Positions 17,622 to 26,774 are shown, numbered from the stretch's first letter. The stretch is DNA of 64,000 nt from VYFG01 sp965213885 (GCA_965213885.1 OZ243919.1:1178001-1242000); one strand, 5' to 3'. Notes: generated by a model from the letters alone, not told the origin. Numbers and translations: made by a program.

Positions 17622-19707
17622 GCATCGGCTCGATCCATTGCTGAAGCCGCGCAGTATCGCGCTTGTTGGCGCTTCCGCACGTGATGGCACTCCGGGCCAC
17701 ATCCTGTCGGAACTGGTGATTCAATCCGACTATGAAGGTTCGGTTTATCCGGTGAATCCAGGATATTCCGAGATCATGGGCACCCCCTGTTTCGCGACCC
17801 TGGATTCACTGCCGGAAACGGTGGACCACGCCGTCATCGCCCTCGGCAACCAGCACCTGGAATCCGCCCTGAAGGCGGTGATCGCCCATGGTGCTCGCGC
17901 CGCGACCATCTATGCCAGCGGCATTCTGCCCGAGGATACAACGCCTGGACTCCGGGAAAGGATGCAGACCATGGCCAGGGAAGCCGATCTCGCCGTCTGC
18001 GGCATCAACGGCATGGGCTTCTACAACATCACCTATGACCTTCACGCGGGGATATTTTCCAGGCCCCGGAATATTCTCCGGGGAGGCATCAGCCACCTTG
18101 CGCAATCCGGTTCCGCCTTCTCTGCACTGACGCACAACGGCAACCGCCTGGGCTTCAACTTTGCGGTCTCCACAGGCGATGAATTGACCGTGACGGTGGC
18201 GGATTACATGGACTGGTGCCTGGCGCAACCGGAAACCCGGGTGATATCGTTGTTCCTGGAAACGGTGCGTGACCCGGACGGATTCGTGGCAGCCCTGGAA
18301 ACAGCCGCCGCTGCCGGGATTCCTGTGGTGGCGCTGAAGATCGGTCGGTCGGAACTCGGCAGCCGGATGGCGGTTACGCATACCGGTACCATGGCTGGGG
18401 ACCAGGCGGCGTTCGAGGCGGTTTGCCGCAGACATGACGTCATCCTGGTCCACGACCTTGATGAAATGGCTGCCACCTTGATGTTGCTGCAAACCGGCCG
18501 GCGCCCCGCCGGGGGCGGCCTCGCGGCGATGTTCGAATCCGGTGGTTTCCGCGAGCTGTTCGTCGATCTCGCAGAGGAACTGTGTGTGCCGCTGGCATCC
18601 CTCAGCGAAACCACCGTCAATGCCCTGACACCACTCCTGGAACCTGGTCTGAAGGCGGAAAATCCCCTGGATGCCTGGGGCACCCCCCACCGCTTCGAGG
18701 AACGATTTCTCGAATGCCTGCGTGCCCTGATGGCGGATCCGGGTGTGGCCGCCGGTGCATTTGTGAGCAATTTCCGCGATGACTACTTCCTCTCCGAGGC
18801 CATTTATCGCGTCGTGGTTGCGGTTGGCGCCGAAACGGACAAGCCGCTGGCTCTGGTCAACATGTACAGCGACCTGGCGAACACTGGCCTGTGCCTCAAG
18901 GCGTTCGAGGCCGGAATCCCCATGATCGACGGCGCATCCGAGGCCCTGAAGGCGTTTCATGGCCTGTTTTCCCATCAGAACCCCGGGGCGGCGGCACCGA
19001 AGACCGATCAAACCGAGAAAGACCTTCCTGCATGCATTGCGCATAAGCTCCTGACCCGGGGACGTGTCATCACGGAGGATGGTGCGCTTGACATCCTGGC
19101 TGATGCGGGCATTCCCGTGGTAGCGAGAAGACGGGTCAGCGACGAGCCGGCACTACACCGGGCCATGGACGAGCTGTCGTTTCCGCTGGTACTCAAGACA
19201 GCATCCCGGGCAATCCATCACAAGTCGGATTCCGGCGGCGTGGTGCTGGGAATTGGCGACCGGCTGGAAATGGTGGATCAATACCGGGACATGAGTGAGC
19301 GCCTGGGGCCCGAGGCCCTGGTCTGCGCAATGATGGACGGTGTGGAGATCGGGATCGGTACCTTCACCGACCCGCATTTCGGCCCCATGGTCATGGTGGC
19401 AGCCGGTGGTATCTTTATCGAGATCATGGCTGACCGGGTGGTTGCTCCGTGCCCGGTCAATGCCGCGGAAGGAATGACCATGCTGGAACGACTCCACCTG
19501 TTTCCCCTGCTGAAGGGAGCACGCGGCAGGAAACCCGTTGATCTGCACGCCCTGGTGGACGTGGTGGTCAGGGTTTCACGACTCGCGGCGGATGGTCGCA
19601 ATCACATCTCGGACATGGATATCAACCCGGTCATCGCCACGCCGGATGGCGCCGTCGCGGTGGATGCATTAATCCACCGCCATGGGAATGAGGAGAAACT
19701 CTCCTGA
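17614..19707 (+). CDS. ADP-forming acyl-CoA ligase (acetate-CoA ligase family)
   Basis: A 697-residue single-chain NDP-forming acyl-CoA synthetase. Domains in order: CoA-binding Rossmann domain (about 5-100, starting LLKPRSIALVGAS), succinyl-CoA-ligase-like domains (about 140-450), and a C-terminal ATP-grasp domain (about 480-697). The phosphohistidine loop is seen as AVTHTGTMAGD. The ATP-grasp part has FPLVLKTAS, FGPMVMVAAGGIFIEIMAD and DMDINPV. Start ATG 17614 overlaps the hydratase stop. It would make or use an acyl-CoA with ADP and phosphate. The acid is unknown. Confidence 0.88.
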   Translation: MTEHRLDPLLKPRSIALVGASARDGTPGHILSELVIQSDYEGSVYPVNPGYSEIMGTPCFATLDSLPETVDHAVIALGNQHLESALKAVIAHGARAATIYASGILPEDTTPGLRERMQTMAREADLAVCGINGMGFYNITYDLHAGIFSRPRNILRGGISHLAQSGSAFSALTHNGNRLGFNFAVSTGDELTVTVADYMDWCLAQPETRVISLFLETVRDPDGFVAALETAAAAGIPVVALKIGRSELGSRMAVTHTGTMAGDQAAFEAVCRRHDVILVHDLDEMAATLMLLQTGRRPAGGGLAAMFESGGFRELFVDLAEELCVPLASLSETTVNALTPLLEPGLKAENPLDAWGTPHRFEERFLECLRALMADPGVAAGAFVSNFRDDYFLSEAIYRVVVAVGAETDKPLALVNMYSDLANTGLCLKAFEAGIPMIDGASEALKAFHGLFSHQNPGAAAPKTDQTEKDLPACIAHKLLTRGRVITEDGALDILADAGIPVVARRRVSDEPALHRAMDELSFPLVLKTASRAIHHKSDSGGVVLGIGDRLEMVDQYRDMSERLGPEALVCAMMDGVEIGIGTFTDPHFGPMVMVAAGGIFIEIMADRVVAPCPVNAAEGMTMLERLHLFPLLKGARGRKPVDLHALVDVVVRVSRLAADGRNHISDMDINPVIATPDGAVAVDALIHRHGNEEKLS

Positions 19708-20059
19708 GATGGGCCAATGCAATCCCGGGAACTGGCTCAACGGAGCATGTCCCCGCGCCGACCGGGTAACCTACCCGATCCGCATCAACGTCATTGCCCA
19801 GAGCAAGGTCCGTTTCCTGCCAGCAGACGAAAATGTGGAACGGGCCCGCGACCTTGAAACTGAAGCCGTAGGTCAGCCCATGAGAGCCGTCATGCACGTT
19901 CGAATATTCGTACTCCAGGCTGACGTAGATGTACGAAATTTCCGCGGAATCCACATCGGCCGCCTATCCGTCTCCGGCCAATGCCCATGCAACGACCGGA
20001 AGAACGTACCGGAGCTGGGCGGGCAACCGGAAAATGCGTCTGCGACCAATGGTCCCGGG
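19708..20059 (-). pseudogene. Outer-membrane beta-barrel protein remnant, in-frame amber stop
   Basis: On the minus strand one frame reads a signal-like segment (YVLPVVAWALAGDG), then TAG at 19966-19964, then, still in frame, AADVDSAEISYIYVSLEYEY and a segment with GLTYGFSFKVAGPFHIFV. The alternating hydrophobic/aromatic strands, the pattern G-x-x-Y/F-G-F-S-F-K, and the later GYPVGAGT resemble small gammaproteobacterial outer-membrane barrels. After about 19740 the frame loses similarity and runs into the end of the acyl-CoA ligase gene. I read it as a decayed gene with a nonsense mutation and a missing 3' end. Family assignment is by pattern only. Confidence 0.4.
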
Positions 20060-20260
20060 CTCATTGATCCCTGTCAACCCCGGGGTCACTCTGAAATCTG
20101 TAAACAACCTGGATAAGGAAACTCCCGAATTTCCGATCTTGCCAATAGCGGACATCTGTTCGTTGTTCATCGTTTCGTCCCCGAGTGGAAAAACTCCTTG
20201 AGAGTTGGTTCCCGGCCGGTAGCCAATCAGAAGACGTTGCCCATTTCCCATGAGTTCTTG

Positions 20261-21499
20261 TCAATCCTTTTCCGCCCCAAACGCTGCAGTAAGCTCTGAG
20301 CGCTGGAGTGTCCCGGCCGCGACTTCTGCATCCAGTCCATAAAACGCTCCGACCACGTCCGGGATGCCATCCCGGTCGTTTGAATCGAAGTAGTAATTGT
20401 TCACGTATAGGTCGTAATCCCACCCGCGTCGATTCCACATGGTCCCGTCCCAATGCCTGATCGTGTGGAATCTTGCCCACCCGTCGAAGTTCCTGCCATC
20501 GAAGTTCCTGCCGTCGAAGTTCACGCCCAGTTCGGCAACCCCATGTACGTTCCGCGCGAGCACTGTGGTTTTGCCGACCAGCGATCCCGTCCATGATGCC
20601 TTCCCGCGTAGCGCGTCTTCAAGCGGAAGCGGCATGTATCCGGCATCAACCCACGGGATGAGCGTTGCACCGAAATTCAGGTCATGGACGCCGAACTGCG
20701 CACCATCCACCGTACCCATCACGGTCTTGATGTTTCCTGACCAGTACCCCCACCCGTTCATGTCGTAGAGCACCGCCGTGTCCACCAGCGGCACATTGTC
20801 GAAGACGACCGCCGAGTGATGCTGGTACGACAACACGGAGGTGTGGGTATGGTGGGGGTGACCCATGAGACCGAGTGCATGCATGATCTCGTGAACCATT
20901 GTCTGAACCGCATAGTCGGGATGGTCCATTAGCTTTTCGTGCACGAACGCAAACCCCTTCCTGCCGTCTGTCCAGCCTTTGCCTACAGAGTCTTCCTCAT
21001 CTACATATGGCCAGATCTCAGCGTGAATCTCGCCCGATCCGATGCGCCGCATGTCGCGCTGTGTGAAGCCATCGATCCTGTTTACGTCCGCTTCGGTGAA
21101 CGTCGCGTTCGTGTATCTCACTGCCAGCCGCTTATTCGCAGGAAGTACCCGGTTCACGATTGCGACCGCTCGTCGGATGACGTCCTCTTCGTCATACGTG
21201 CTCTTCCCTGTTGCAGGGTCCGGAATGACTACGTGGTTTGCCTGACTCCAACGCACGAACCAACCACGGCCATATACAGAACAGTCCGACCGGCTCTGCT
21301 CTTCGCAGTCGAGGACCATGGCTTCCTTGTAATCCCGACGCCCAAGGTATGAGATATCCCTTCGCGTCGCACCGGGGTAGGCATACGCATGTGCCTGCGG
21401 CTCAATGGTGACTTCTGACACATGGTCGGTCACCGGGCCGCCGCCACAGGCAGCAAGCAACAGCATGGCGGTTGAAACCGCAACCATTCGTAACGTCAT
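20261..21499 (-). CDS. Metzincin-like zinc metalloprotease lipoprotein
   Basis: A 412-residue predicted lipoprotein. Start ATG 21499 follows a good AGGGGA site and gives the signal MTLRMVAVSTAMLLLAAC with lipobox LAAC, Cys18. The zinc motif is HEIMHALGLMGH at 203-214. Compared with the metzincin pattern HExxHxxGxxH it has one extra residue before the last His. A Met-turn-like SVLSY follows 16 residues after His207. Near the C-terminus is a triple NFDG repeat and a Ca-site-like DSNDRDGIPD. The frame remains open upstream to 21676. Likely an exported or outer-membrane-tethered protease; its substrate is unknown. Neighbouring genes on the same strand are decayed. Confidence 0.75.
   Translation of the reverse strand: MTLRMVAVSTAMLLLAACGGGPVTDHVSEVTIEPQAHAYAYPGATRRDISYLGRRDYKEAMVLDCEEQSRSDCSVYGRGWFVRWSQANHVVIPDPATGKSTYDEEDVIRRAVAIVNRVLPANKRLAVRYTNATFTEADVNRIDGFTQRDMRRIGSGEIHAEIWPYVDEEDSVGKGWTDGRKGFAFVHEKLMDHPDYAVQTMVHEIMHALGLMGHPHHTHTSVLSYQHHSAVVFDNVPLVDTAVLYDMNGWGYWSGNIKTVMGTVDGAQFGVHDLNFGATLIPWVDAGYMPLPLEDALRGKASWTGSLVGKTTVLARNVHGVAELGVNFDGRNFDGRNFDGWARFHTIRHWDGTMWNRRGWDYDLYVNNYYFDSNDRDGIPDVVGAFYGLDAEVAAGTLQRSELTAAFGAEKD
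20483..20527 (-). repeat. Three tandem 15-bp units encoding NFDGR/NFDG
   Basis: On the plus strand the units are gtcgaagttcctgcc, atcgaagttcctgcc and gtcgaagttcacgcc, at 20483-20497, 20498-20512 and 20513-20527. They encode an Asn-Phe-Asp-Gly repeat inside the metzincin-like protein. Confidence 0.85.
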
Positions 21500-21740
21500 T
21501 CTGCGTCCCCTTTGTGATGTGCCCAATTCTTCGATCAGCGCGTCAAATTCGTTCTCTATGCTCAGGCCAGATAGGATATCCAGGAACAAGTTTTCGGATA
21601 CTCTGCGCCCGCCTTTCCCGCAAACATAGATGGATAGGATTTTCCCCAACCATCGCTCACCAAAGACCTGGCGCAAGTCCCATCCGCCACCAGATCCGAC
21701 ACACTCCCTGTGGGCATCGGAGACTGTGTCTTCATTAATT

Positions 21741-22124
21741 TCAACTCACTATATCAAAATGGCCCACGGTTGTCTCTGCAAAGTCTCCAGGCCGGGACAC
21801 GCGGGATCTGACGACATCCTCAGTGGCGTAGAAGTCTTCCAGGAATGAAACGGGGTTGATGTAGTTCGGGTCCCAGACGTTAGGGTCACCCGCCCAGCAG
21901 TACGCAACTTCAATCTGATCGCGCTGGTCACTGTCGAAGCCCCACCAAGCGTAGTCACAGTACGATGTCACGCCCCAGTCTCGGTCCAACCGGTTTCATA
22001 TCCTTCGGGAACGTCGCCGGCGTGCTCCAGCAGGATCTTCCCATCTTCCGGGCCTATGCGTTCAAAGGTCCATGCAATGCAAGCTGGCTGCGACCAGCAA
22101 GCCAAGGGGTTTCATTGTGTTCAT
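21741..22124 (-). pseudogene. Small lipoprotein gene with two compensating frameshifts
   Basis: On the minus strand a lipoprotein-type leader MNTMKPLGLLVAASLHC begins at 22124 (inner Met at 22115). It soon meets TGA, but the +1 frame continues as WTFERIGPEDGKILLEHAGDVPEGYETG, in two halves. The original frame then resumes near 21989 as DRDWGVTSYCDYAWWGFDSD and runs to the stop at 21741. The three pieces join with one +1 and one -1 shift into a protein of about 125 residues with several Cys and Trp. Either the gene is dead or the assembly has two indel errors. No family recognised. Confidence 0.45.
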
Positions 22125-22595
22125 GATACTTCTCAACCGGGAGAGCACGCTTGTGTAGACGCACGGCAACGTCTAGTTTCCCAAGGCGTTGGGGTTCGGT
22201 GGGCTCTCAGCTTGCACCGAACTCTTCTCGGTCGGAGCCAGGTTGCACCCTGGATCCGGCAGCCTCGGCAATCGGATGGACCAGCGGGCACCGGGCCGTT
22301 GCAAACCTCACAGGTGATGTGATGCCCCGTTTATTCGCCAAGTCCGGTGATCAGCGAGGCCGTTTCAAGGACTGTTCTATTCGGCAGGCGACCCAACAGA
22401 GCGGGCACCTGAAGGTCCGCGGACGACAGGCGAATACGCCTTGAGGCGCGGAGGTGAATTTGATATCCTGTCGTCCCGTCCGGAGTACTTCCTATCGGTG
22501 CTCCAAGCCTGAGTTGGACCCTCGAGGCAGCGGCAGGAATCTGGCTTGAATCCAGGGGATTTCCGGTCATAAGATGCCGCAGTATATACTGGAAA
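22125..22595. other. 471-bp non-coding region before pyrG
   Basis: No supported gene. A TAGACG/CGTCTA hairpin (22156-22175) lies just upstream of the minus-strand lipoprotein pseudogene. A TATACT at 22585-22590 is only five bases before the pyrG ATG. The pyrG promoter is presumably here, but I cannot place it firmly. Confidence 0.55.
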
Positions 22596-24230
22596 ATGAG
22601 TAAGTACGTATTCATCACAGGCGGGGTGGTTTCTTCTTTGGGCAAGGGAATTGCGGCGGCATCTCTCGGCAGCATACTTGAATCCCGCGGCATCCGCGTA
22701 ACGATGATGAAGCTGGATCCGTACATCAATGTCGATCCCGGCACCATGAGCCCTTTCCAGCACGGAGAAGTGTTCGTGACCGATGACGGTGCCGAGACGG
22801 ACCTGGATCTTGGACACTACGAGCGCTTTGTCGATGCCACCATGGGCAAGCGCAACAATTTCACCACCGGGCAGATTTACGAGCGCGTGATCCGCAAGGA
22901 ACGCCGGGGTGAATATCTGGGCGGTACCGTGCAGGTCATCCCCCACATTACCGATGAAATCAAGCGGTGCATCTGTGACGGCTCTGCCGGGGCAGAACTG
23001 TCCCTGGTCGAAATTGGTGGAACCGTGGGCGATATCGAGTCACTTCCATTTCTGGAAGCCATCCGGCAGATGCGCATCGAACTTGGCCGGTCCGATACCC
23101 TGTTCATGCATCTGACCTTGGTGCCGGAAATCACAGTGGCGGGTGAGATCAAGACAAAACCCACCCAGCACTCGGTAAAGGAACTGCGATCGATCGGCAT
23201 ACAGCCGGATATCCTGCTTTGCCGGGTTCGCGAACCCCTGCCTGAATCTGCACGGCAGAAAATCGCGTTGTTCACAAACGTGGAAAAACGTTCCGTCATC
23301 TCCGGTGTGGATGTGGACAACATCTACCGGATTCCCCAGATCTACGTGGACCAGAATGTCGACCGCATCGTCACCGAACAGCTTCAGATCGAAGCCAGGT
23401 CTCCGGACATGGGAGAGTGGAACCGGGTGGTGAAAAACAGCACCAATCCACGTCACCGGATCAATATCGCCATGGTCGGCAAGTATGTCGATCTGACGGA
23501 GTCCTACAAGTCCCTGTCAGAAGCCCTGATGCACGCGGGTATCCAGACCTCGACCCGGGTGGAGATCACCTACGTTGATTCCTCCACCTTGGAAACCGAC
23601 GGCACCAGAGCGCTCGAAAGCGTGGATGCCATCCTGGTGCCTGGCGGGTTCGGGGAGCGGGGAGTGGACGGTATGATCATCGCCGCGGGCTACGCACGCC
23701 GGAAACGGATTCCCTACCTGGGGATTTGCCTCGGCATGCAGGTAGCGACGATTGAGTATGCCCGTAGCGTGGCGGGCCTCAAGGATGCGCACAGCACCGA
23801 GTTCAACCCTGAATCACCGCATCCCGTCATTGCCTTGATTACCGAATGGATTACAGATGAGGGGGCGCTGGAACTGCGTGATGAACATTCCGACCTTGGA
23901 GGCACCATGCGTCTGGGCGCCCAGGACATCCACCTGGAACCGGGCACGCGCTACCACGGAATTTATGGTACCGATGTCATTCGAGAACGCCACAGGCACC
24001 GTTACGAATTCAACAACAACTACATGCAGCGGTTGAACGATGCGGGCATGATCTTTGCGGGATTTTCAAGCAGCGGTCTTGTGGAGGTGATCGAACTGCC
24101 GGACCATCCCTGGTTCGTGGCCTGTCAATTCCATCCCGAATTCACCTCGACGCCGCGTGGAGGGCATGCGATGTTTACCGATTTCATCAATGCCGCCCGA
24201 ACGCACCGGTCAGCCCGTGAGGCCGCCTGA
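22596..24230 (+). CDS. pyrG: CTP synthase
   Basis: Makes CTP from UTP with glutamine. The 544-residue protein has the N-terminal synthase domain (starting MSKYVFITGGVVSSLGKGIA) and a C-terminal class I glutamine amidotransferase domain from about residue 290. The nucleophile Cys is in YLGICLGMQ, and the catalytic His/Glu are in FHPEFTS near the end. Length matches E. coli PyrG (545). kdsA, eno and ftsB follow in the conserved order. Confidence 0.98.
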   Translation: MSKYVFITGGVVSSLGKGIAAASLGSILESRGIRVTMMKLDPYINVDPGTMSPFQHGEVFVTDDGAETDLDLGHYERFVDATMGKRNNFTTGQIYERVIRKERRGEYLGGTVQVIPHITDEIKRCICDGSAGAELSLVEIGGTVGDIESLPFLEAIRQMRIELGRSDTLFMHLTLVPEITVAGEIKTKPTQHSVKELRSIGIQPDILLCRVREPLPESARQKIALFTNVEKRSVISGVDVDNIYRIPQIYVDQNVDRIVTEQLQIEARSPDMGEWNRVVKNSTNPRHRINIAMVGKYVDLTESYKSLSEALMHAGIQTSTRVEITYVDSSTLETDGTRALESVDAILVPGGFGERGVDGMIIAAGYARRKRIPYLGICLGMQVATIEYARSVAGLKDAHSTEFNPESPHPVIALITEWITDEGALELRDEHSDLGGTMRLGAQDIHLEPGTRYHGIYGTDVIRERHRHRYEFNNNYMQRLNDAGMIFAGFSSSGLVEVIELPDHPWFVACQFHPEFTSTPRGGHAMFTDFINAARTHRSAREAA

Positions 24231-24245
24231 CCGGCAGTGATCCGG

Positions 24246-25070
24246 ATGCAACTGCTGAATTTCGAGGTTGGCGGCGGCCAGCCATTCTTTCTGATTGCCG
24301 GTCCTTGCGTCATCGAGTCCGAGGAGATGGCGCTGTCGGTGGCAGCGGAACTGAGGGAGGTCACCGATCGTCTCGGTATCCCCTGCATCTACAAATCCTC
24401 CTTTGACAAGGCCAACCGGACATCGGCGACGTCCCATCGGGGTCCCGGACGCGACGAAGGCCTGGAAATCCTGGCCAGGGTGCGGGAGAGGATCGGGATT
24501 CCGGTCCTGACCGACGTGCATTCCGTGGAGGACGTGCAGCATGCTGCAGGCATGGTGGACGTCCTCCAAACGCCGGCTTTTCTTTGTCGTCAGACCGATC
24601 TGATCGAGGCGGTTGCCCGCAGCGGCAAGCCCTGCAATATCAAAAAGGGGCAATTCCTATCCCCCGGGGAAATGCGCCACGTCGTGGACAAGGCACTCGG
24701 AGCAAACCCTGATTCGCCGGTCATGGTATGCGAGCGCGGAGCCTCCTTCGGTTATAACAACCTGGTCGTGGACATGCGCAGCCTGGTCATATTGCGGGAA
24801 ACCGGCAGGCCGGTGGTATTCGACGTCACCCACTCGGTGCAATTGCCCGGTGGTGCCGGCGGCACATCGGGCGGTCAGCGTGAATTCGTGCCCGCTCTTG
24901 CCAGTGCGGCCGTGGGAGTGGGAGTGGATGGCCTGTTCATGGAAACGCACCCCGATCCCGACAATGCGCTCAGCGACGGTCCCAACGCATGGCCCCTGGA
25001 GCAGATGGAGTCACTGCTCGAACGGTTGATTGCACTGGACCGGGTGGCCAAGCCCATTTCCTGCACATGA
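24246..25070 (+). CDS. kdsA: 3-deoxy-8-phosphooctulonate synthase (Kdo-8-P synthase)
   Basis: Condenses PEP with arabinose-5-phosphate to give Kdo-8-phosphate for LPS inner core. The 274-residue product has the signature FFLIAGPCVIESEEMA, FDKANRTS, LTDVHSVEDV and the C-terminal FMETHPDPDNALSDGPN. ATG 24246 (MQLLNFEVGG) matches the usual N-terminus better than GTG 24237. It comes 15 bases after the pyrG stop. The product feeds the pathway used by waaA at 47 kb. Confidence 0.96.
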   Translation: MQLLNFEVGGGQPFFLIAGPCVIESEEMALSVAAELREVTDRLGIPCIYKSSFDKANRTSATSHRGPGRDEGLEILARVRERIGIPVLTDVHSVEDVQHAAGMVDVLQTPAFLCRQTDLIEAVARSGKPCNIKKGQFLSPGEMRHVVDKALGANPDSPVMVCERGASFGYNNLVVDMRSLVILRETGRPVVFDVTHSVQLPGGAGGTSGGQREFVPALASAAVGVGVDGLFMETHPDPDNALSDGPNAWPLEQMESLLERLIALDRVAKPISCT

Positions 25071-25130
25071 TTCCGCACCGTCCGGGTACGGCCGGATCCC
25101 ACGAACCTTGTCATAGAACCGATTGACGAC

Positions 25131-26444
25131 ATGACCAAATTTGCCATCGAATCCATTCATGCCAGGGAGATCCTGGATTCCCGCGGCAATCCCACGGTGC
25201 AGGTCGAAACTATCCTTGAAAATGGTGCTGGGGGTTGCGCGTCGGTACCTTCAGGCGCGTCCACCGGGGCCCTGGAGGCACTGGAACTTCGGGATGGGGA
25301 TCAGGACAGGTATCTGGGCAGGGGGGTTCGGCAGGCCGTCAGTCACGTCAACGGAGAGATCGCGGATGGCCTCAGGGGTACCGATGCGCGGGATCAGGCG
25401 GCTGTCGACCACGCCATGCTGGAGATGGACGGCACGAAAAACAAAAGCCGCTTAGGTGCCAACGCCATTCTCGGGGTCTCGCTGGCGTGTGCCCATGCCG
25501 CAGCAGCAGGCGGACAGGCCCCTCTGTTCCGCCACCTGGGGCAGATTTACGGTAATGAACGGTTCGTCCTGCCGGTGCCACAGTTCAATATCCTCAACGG
25601 CGGCGCACACGCGGACAACGCCATTGATTTCCAGGAATTCATGGTGCTGCCTGTGGGCGCGCCAAATTTCCCGGAGGCATTGCGTTGTGGGGTTGAGACT
25701 TTCCATACATTGAAGAATGTGCTGAAGGGCAGGGGATATGCCACCAACGTCGGTGACGAGGGGGGATTTGCCCCGGAATGCGTATCCAACGAAGAGGGCG
25801 TTGAACTGATCATTGAAGCGATCGGAGCATCCGCATACGCCGCCGGAACGGAGGTAGCCATTGCATTGGACGCCGCCAGTTCGGAGTTCTACTCGGACGG
25901 GCGTTACCACCTGGGTGCGGAGTCGCTGTCGCTCGATTCCGCGGGATTCGCTGAATACCTCGAGCGGTGGGTGTCACGCTATCCGATCATCAGTATCGAA
26001 GACGGGATGGCCGAAGACGACTGGGAAGGCTGGAGCCTCTTGACCCGGAAACTCGGCGATTCAGTCCAGTTGACCGGGGATGATCTGTTCGTAACTGATC
26101 CCGCGATACTCCGCCACGGCATTGAACGTGGTGTCGCCAATTCCATTCTCATCAAGGTCAACCAGATCGGGACCCTGACGGAAACCATGGAGGCCATCCG
26201 TATGGCCCAGGATTCCGGCTATTGCGCGACGATCTCGCACCGTTCCGGCGAAACCGAGGACACCACCATCGCCGACCTTGCGGTGGCCACGGGGGTGGGA
26301 CAGATCAAGGCGGGTTCGCTGTCGCGGTCCGAACGCATTGCAAAATACAACCGATTGCTTAGAATCAACGAGATGCTGGGGGATGCGGCGATCTATCCGG
26401 GGCGTGATGCCTTCACCAACCTGAGGTCCCGACCACCGACATGA
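25131..26444 (+). CDS. eno: Enolase
   Basis: Interconverts 2-phosphoglycerate and PEP. The 437-residue protein has AREILDSRGNPTVQVE near the N-terminus, GASTGALEALELRDGD, the Mg-binding residues in VALDAASSEFY, SIEDGMAEDDW and LTGDDLFVT, and SHRSGETEDTTIADLAV near the end. It sits between kdsA and ftsB as in most Gammaproteobacteria. Confidence 0.98.
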   Translation: MTKFAIESIHAREILDSRGNPTVQVETILENGAGGCASVPSGASTGALEALELRDGDQDRYLGRGVRQAVSHVNGEIADGLRGTDARDQAAVDHAMLEMDGTKNKSRLGANAILGVSLACAHAAAAGGQAPLFRHLGQIYGNERFVLPVPQFNILNGGAHADNAIDFQEFMVLPVGAPNFPEALRCGVETFHTLKNVLKGRGYATNVGDEGGFAPECVSNEEGVELIIEAIGASAYAAGTEVAIALDAASSEFYSDGRYHLGAESLSLDSAGFAEYLERWVSRYPIISIEDGMAEDDWEGWSLLTRKLGDSVQLTGDDLFVTDPAILRHGIERGVANSILIKVNQIGTLTETMEAIRMAQDSGYCATISHRSGETEDTTIADLAVATGVGQIKAGSLSRSERIAKYNRLLRINEMLGDAAIYPGRDAFTNLRSRPPT

Positions 26445-26495
26445 ACATCCGCCATCACGGCGGCAGGCGGTCACAAAATTAAAGGTGTCTCACCG

Positions 26496-26765
26496 ATGCG
26501 ACCCACAATCCTGTTGCTGGTCCTGTTACTGTCCTGGCTGCAGTTTGCCCTTTGGGCGGGGGACAAGAACGTCTTTGACCTCAAAAGGCTGGAGGCGGCG
26601 GTGGACAGAACCGCTCAGGAAAACATCCGCCTGGAGCAGGGCAACCAGCGGCTGCTTGCCGAGGTGATCGATCTCAAGCAGGGCGGGGAGACCGTGGAGA
26701 CGCTGGCACGCTTCAATTTGGGGCTCATCAAGGAGAACGAGATCTTTTACCAGATCATCGAATAG
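26496..26765 (+). CDS. ftsB: Cell division protein FtsB
   Basis: Bitopic divisome protein that works with FtsL and FtsQ. The 89-residue product has an N-terminal membrane segment (about 4-21), a coiled coil (about 28-62), and the family ending ARFNLGLIKENEIFYQII. Position after eno is typical. In E. coli and Pseudomonas ispD follows; here the next gene is the convergent ygfZ only nine bases away, so ispD must be elsewhere. Confidence 0.93.
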   Translation: MRPTILLLVLLLSWLQFALWAGDKNVFDLKRLEAAVDRTAQENIRLEQGNQRLLAEVIDLKQGGETVETLARFNLGLIKENEIFYQIIE

Positions 26766-26774
26766 TGTTCCCGG

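Noticed and set aside
17806..19044. 412-codon minus-strand open frame inside the acyl-CoA ligase gene
   Set aside because: Antisense shadow with repetitive His/Gln/Arg composition and no domain.
22585..22590. TATACT as pyrG -10 box
   Set aside because: It is only five bases from the ATG and would give a leaderless message; no matching -35 box was convincing.
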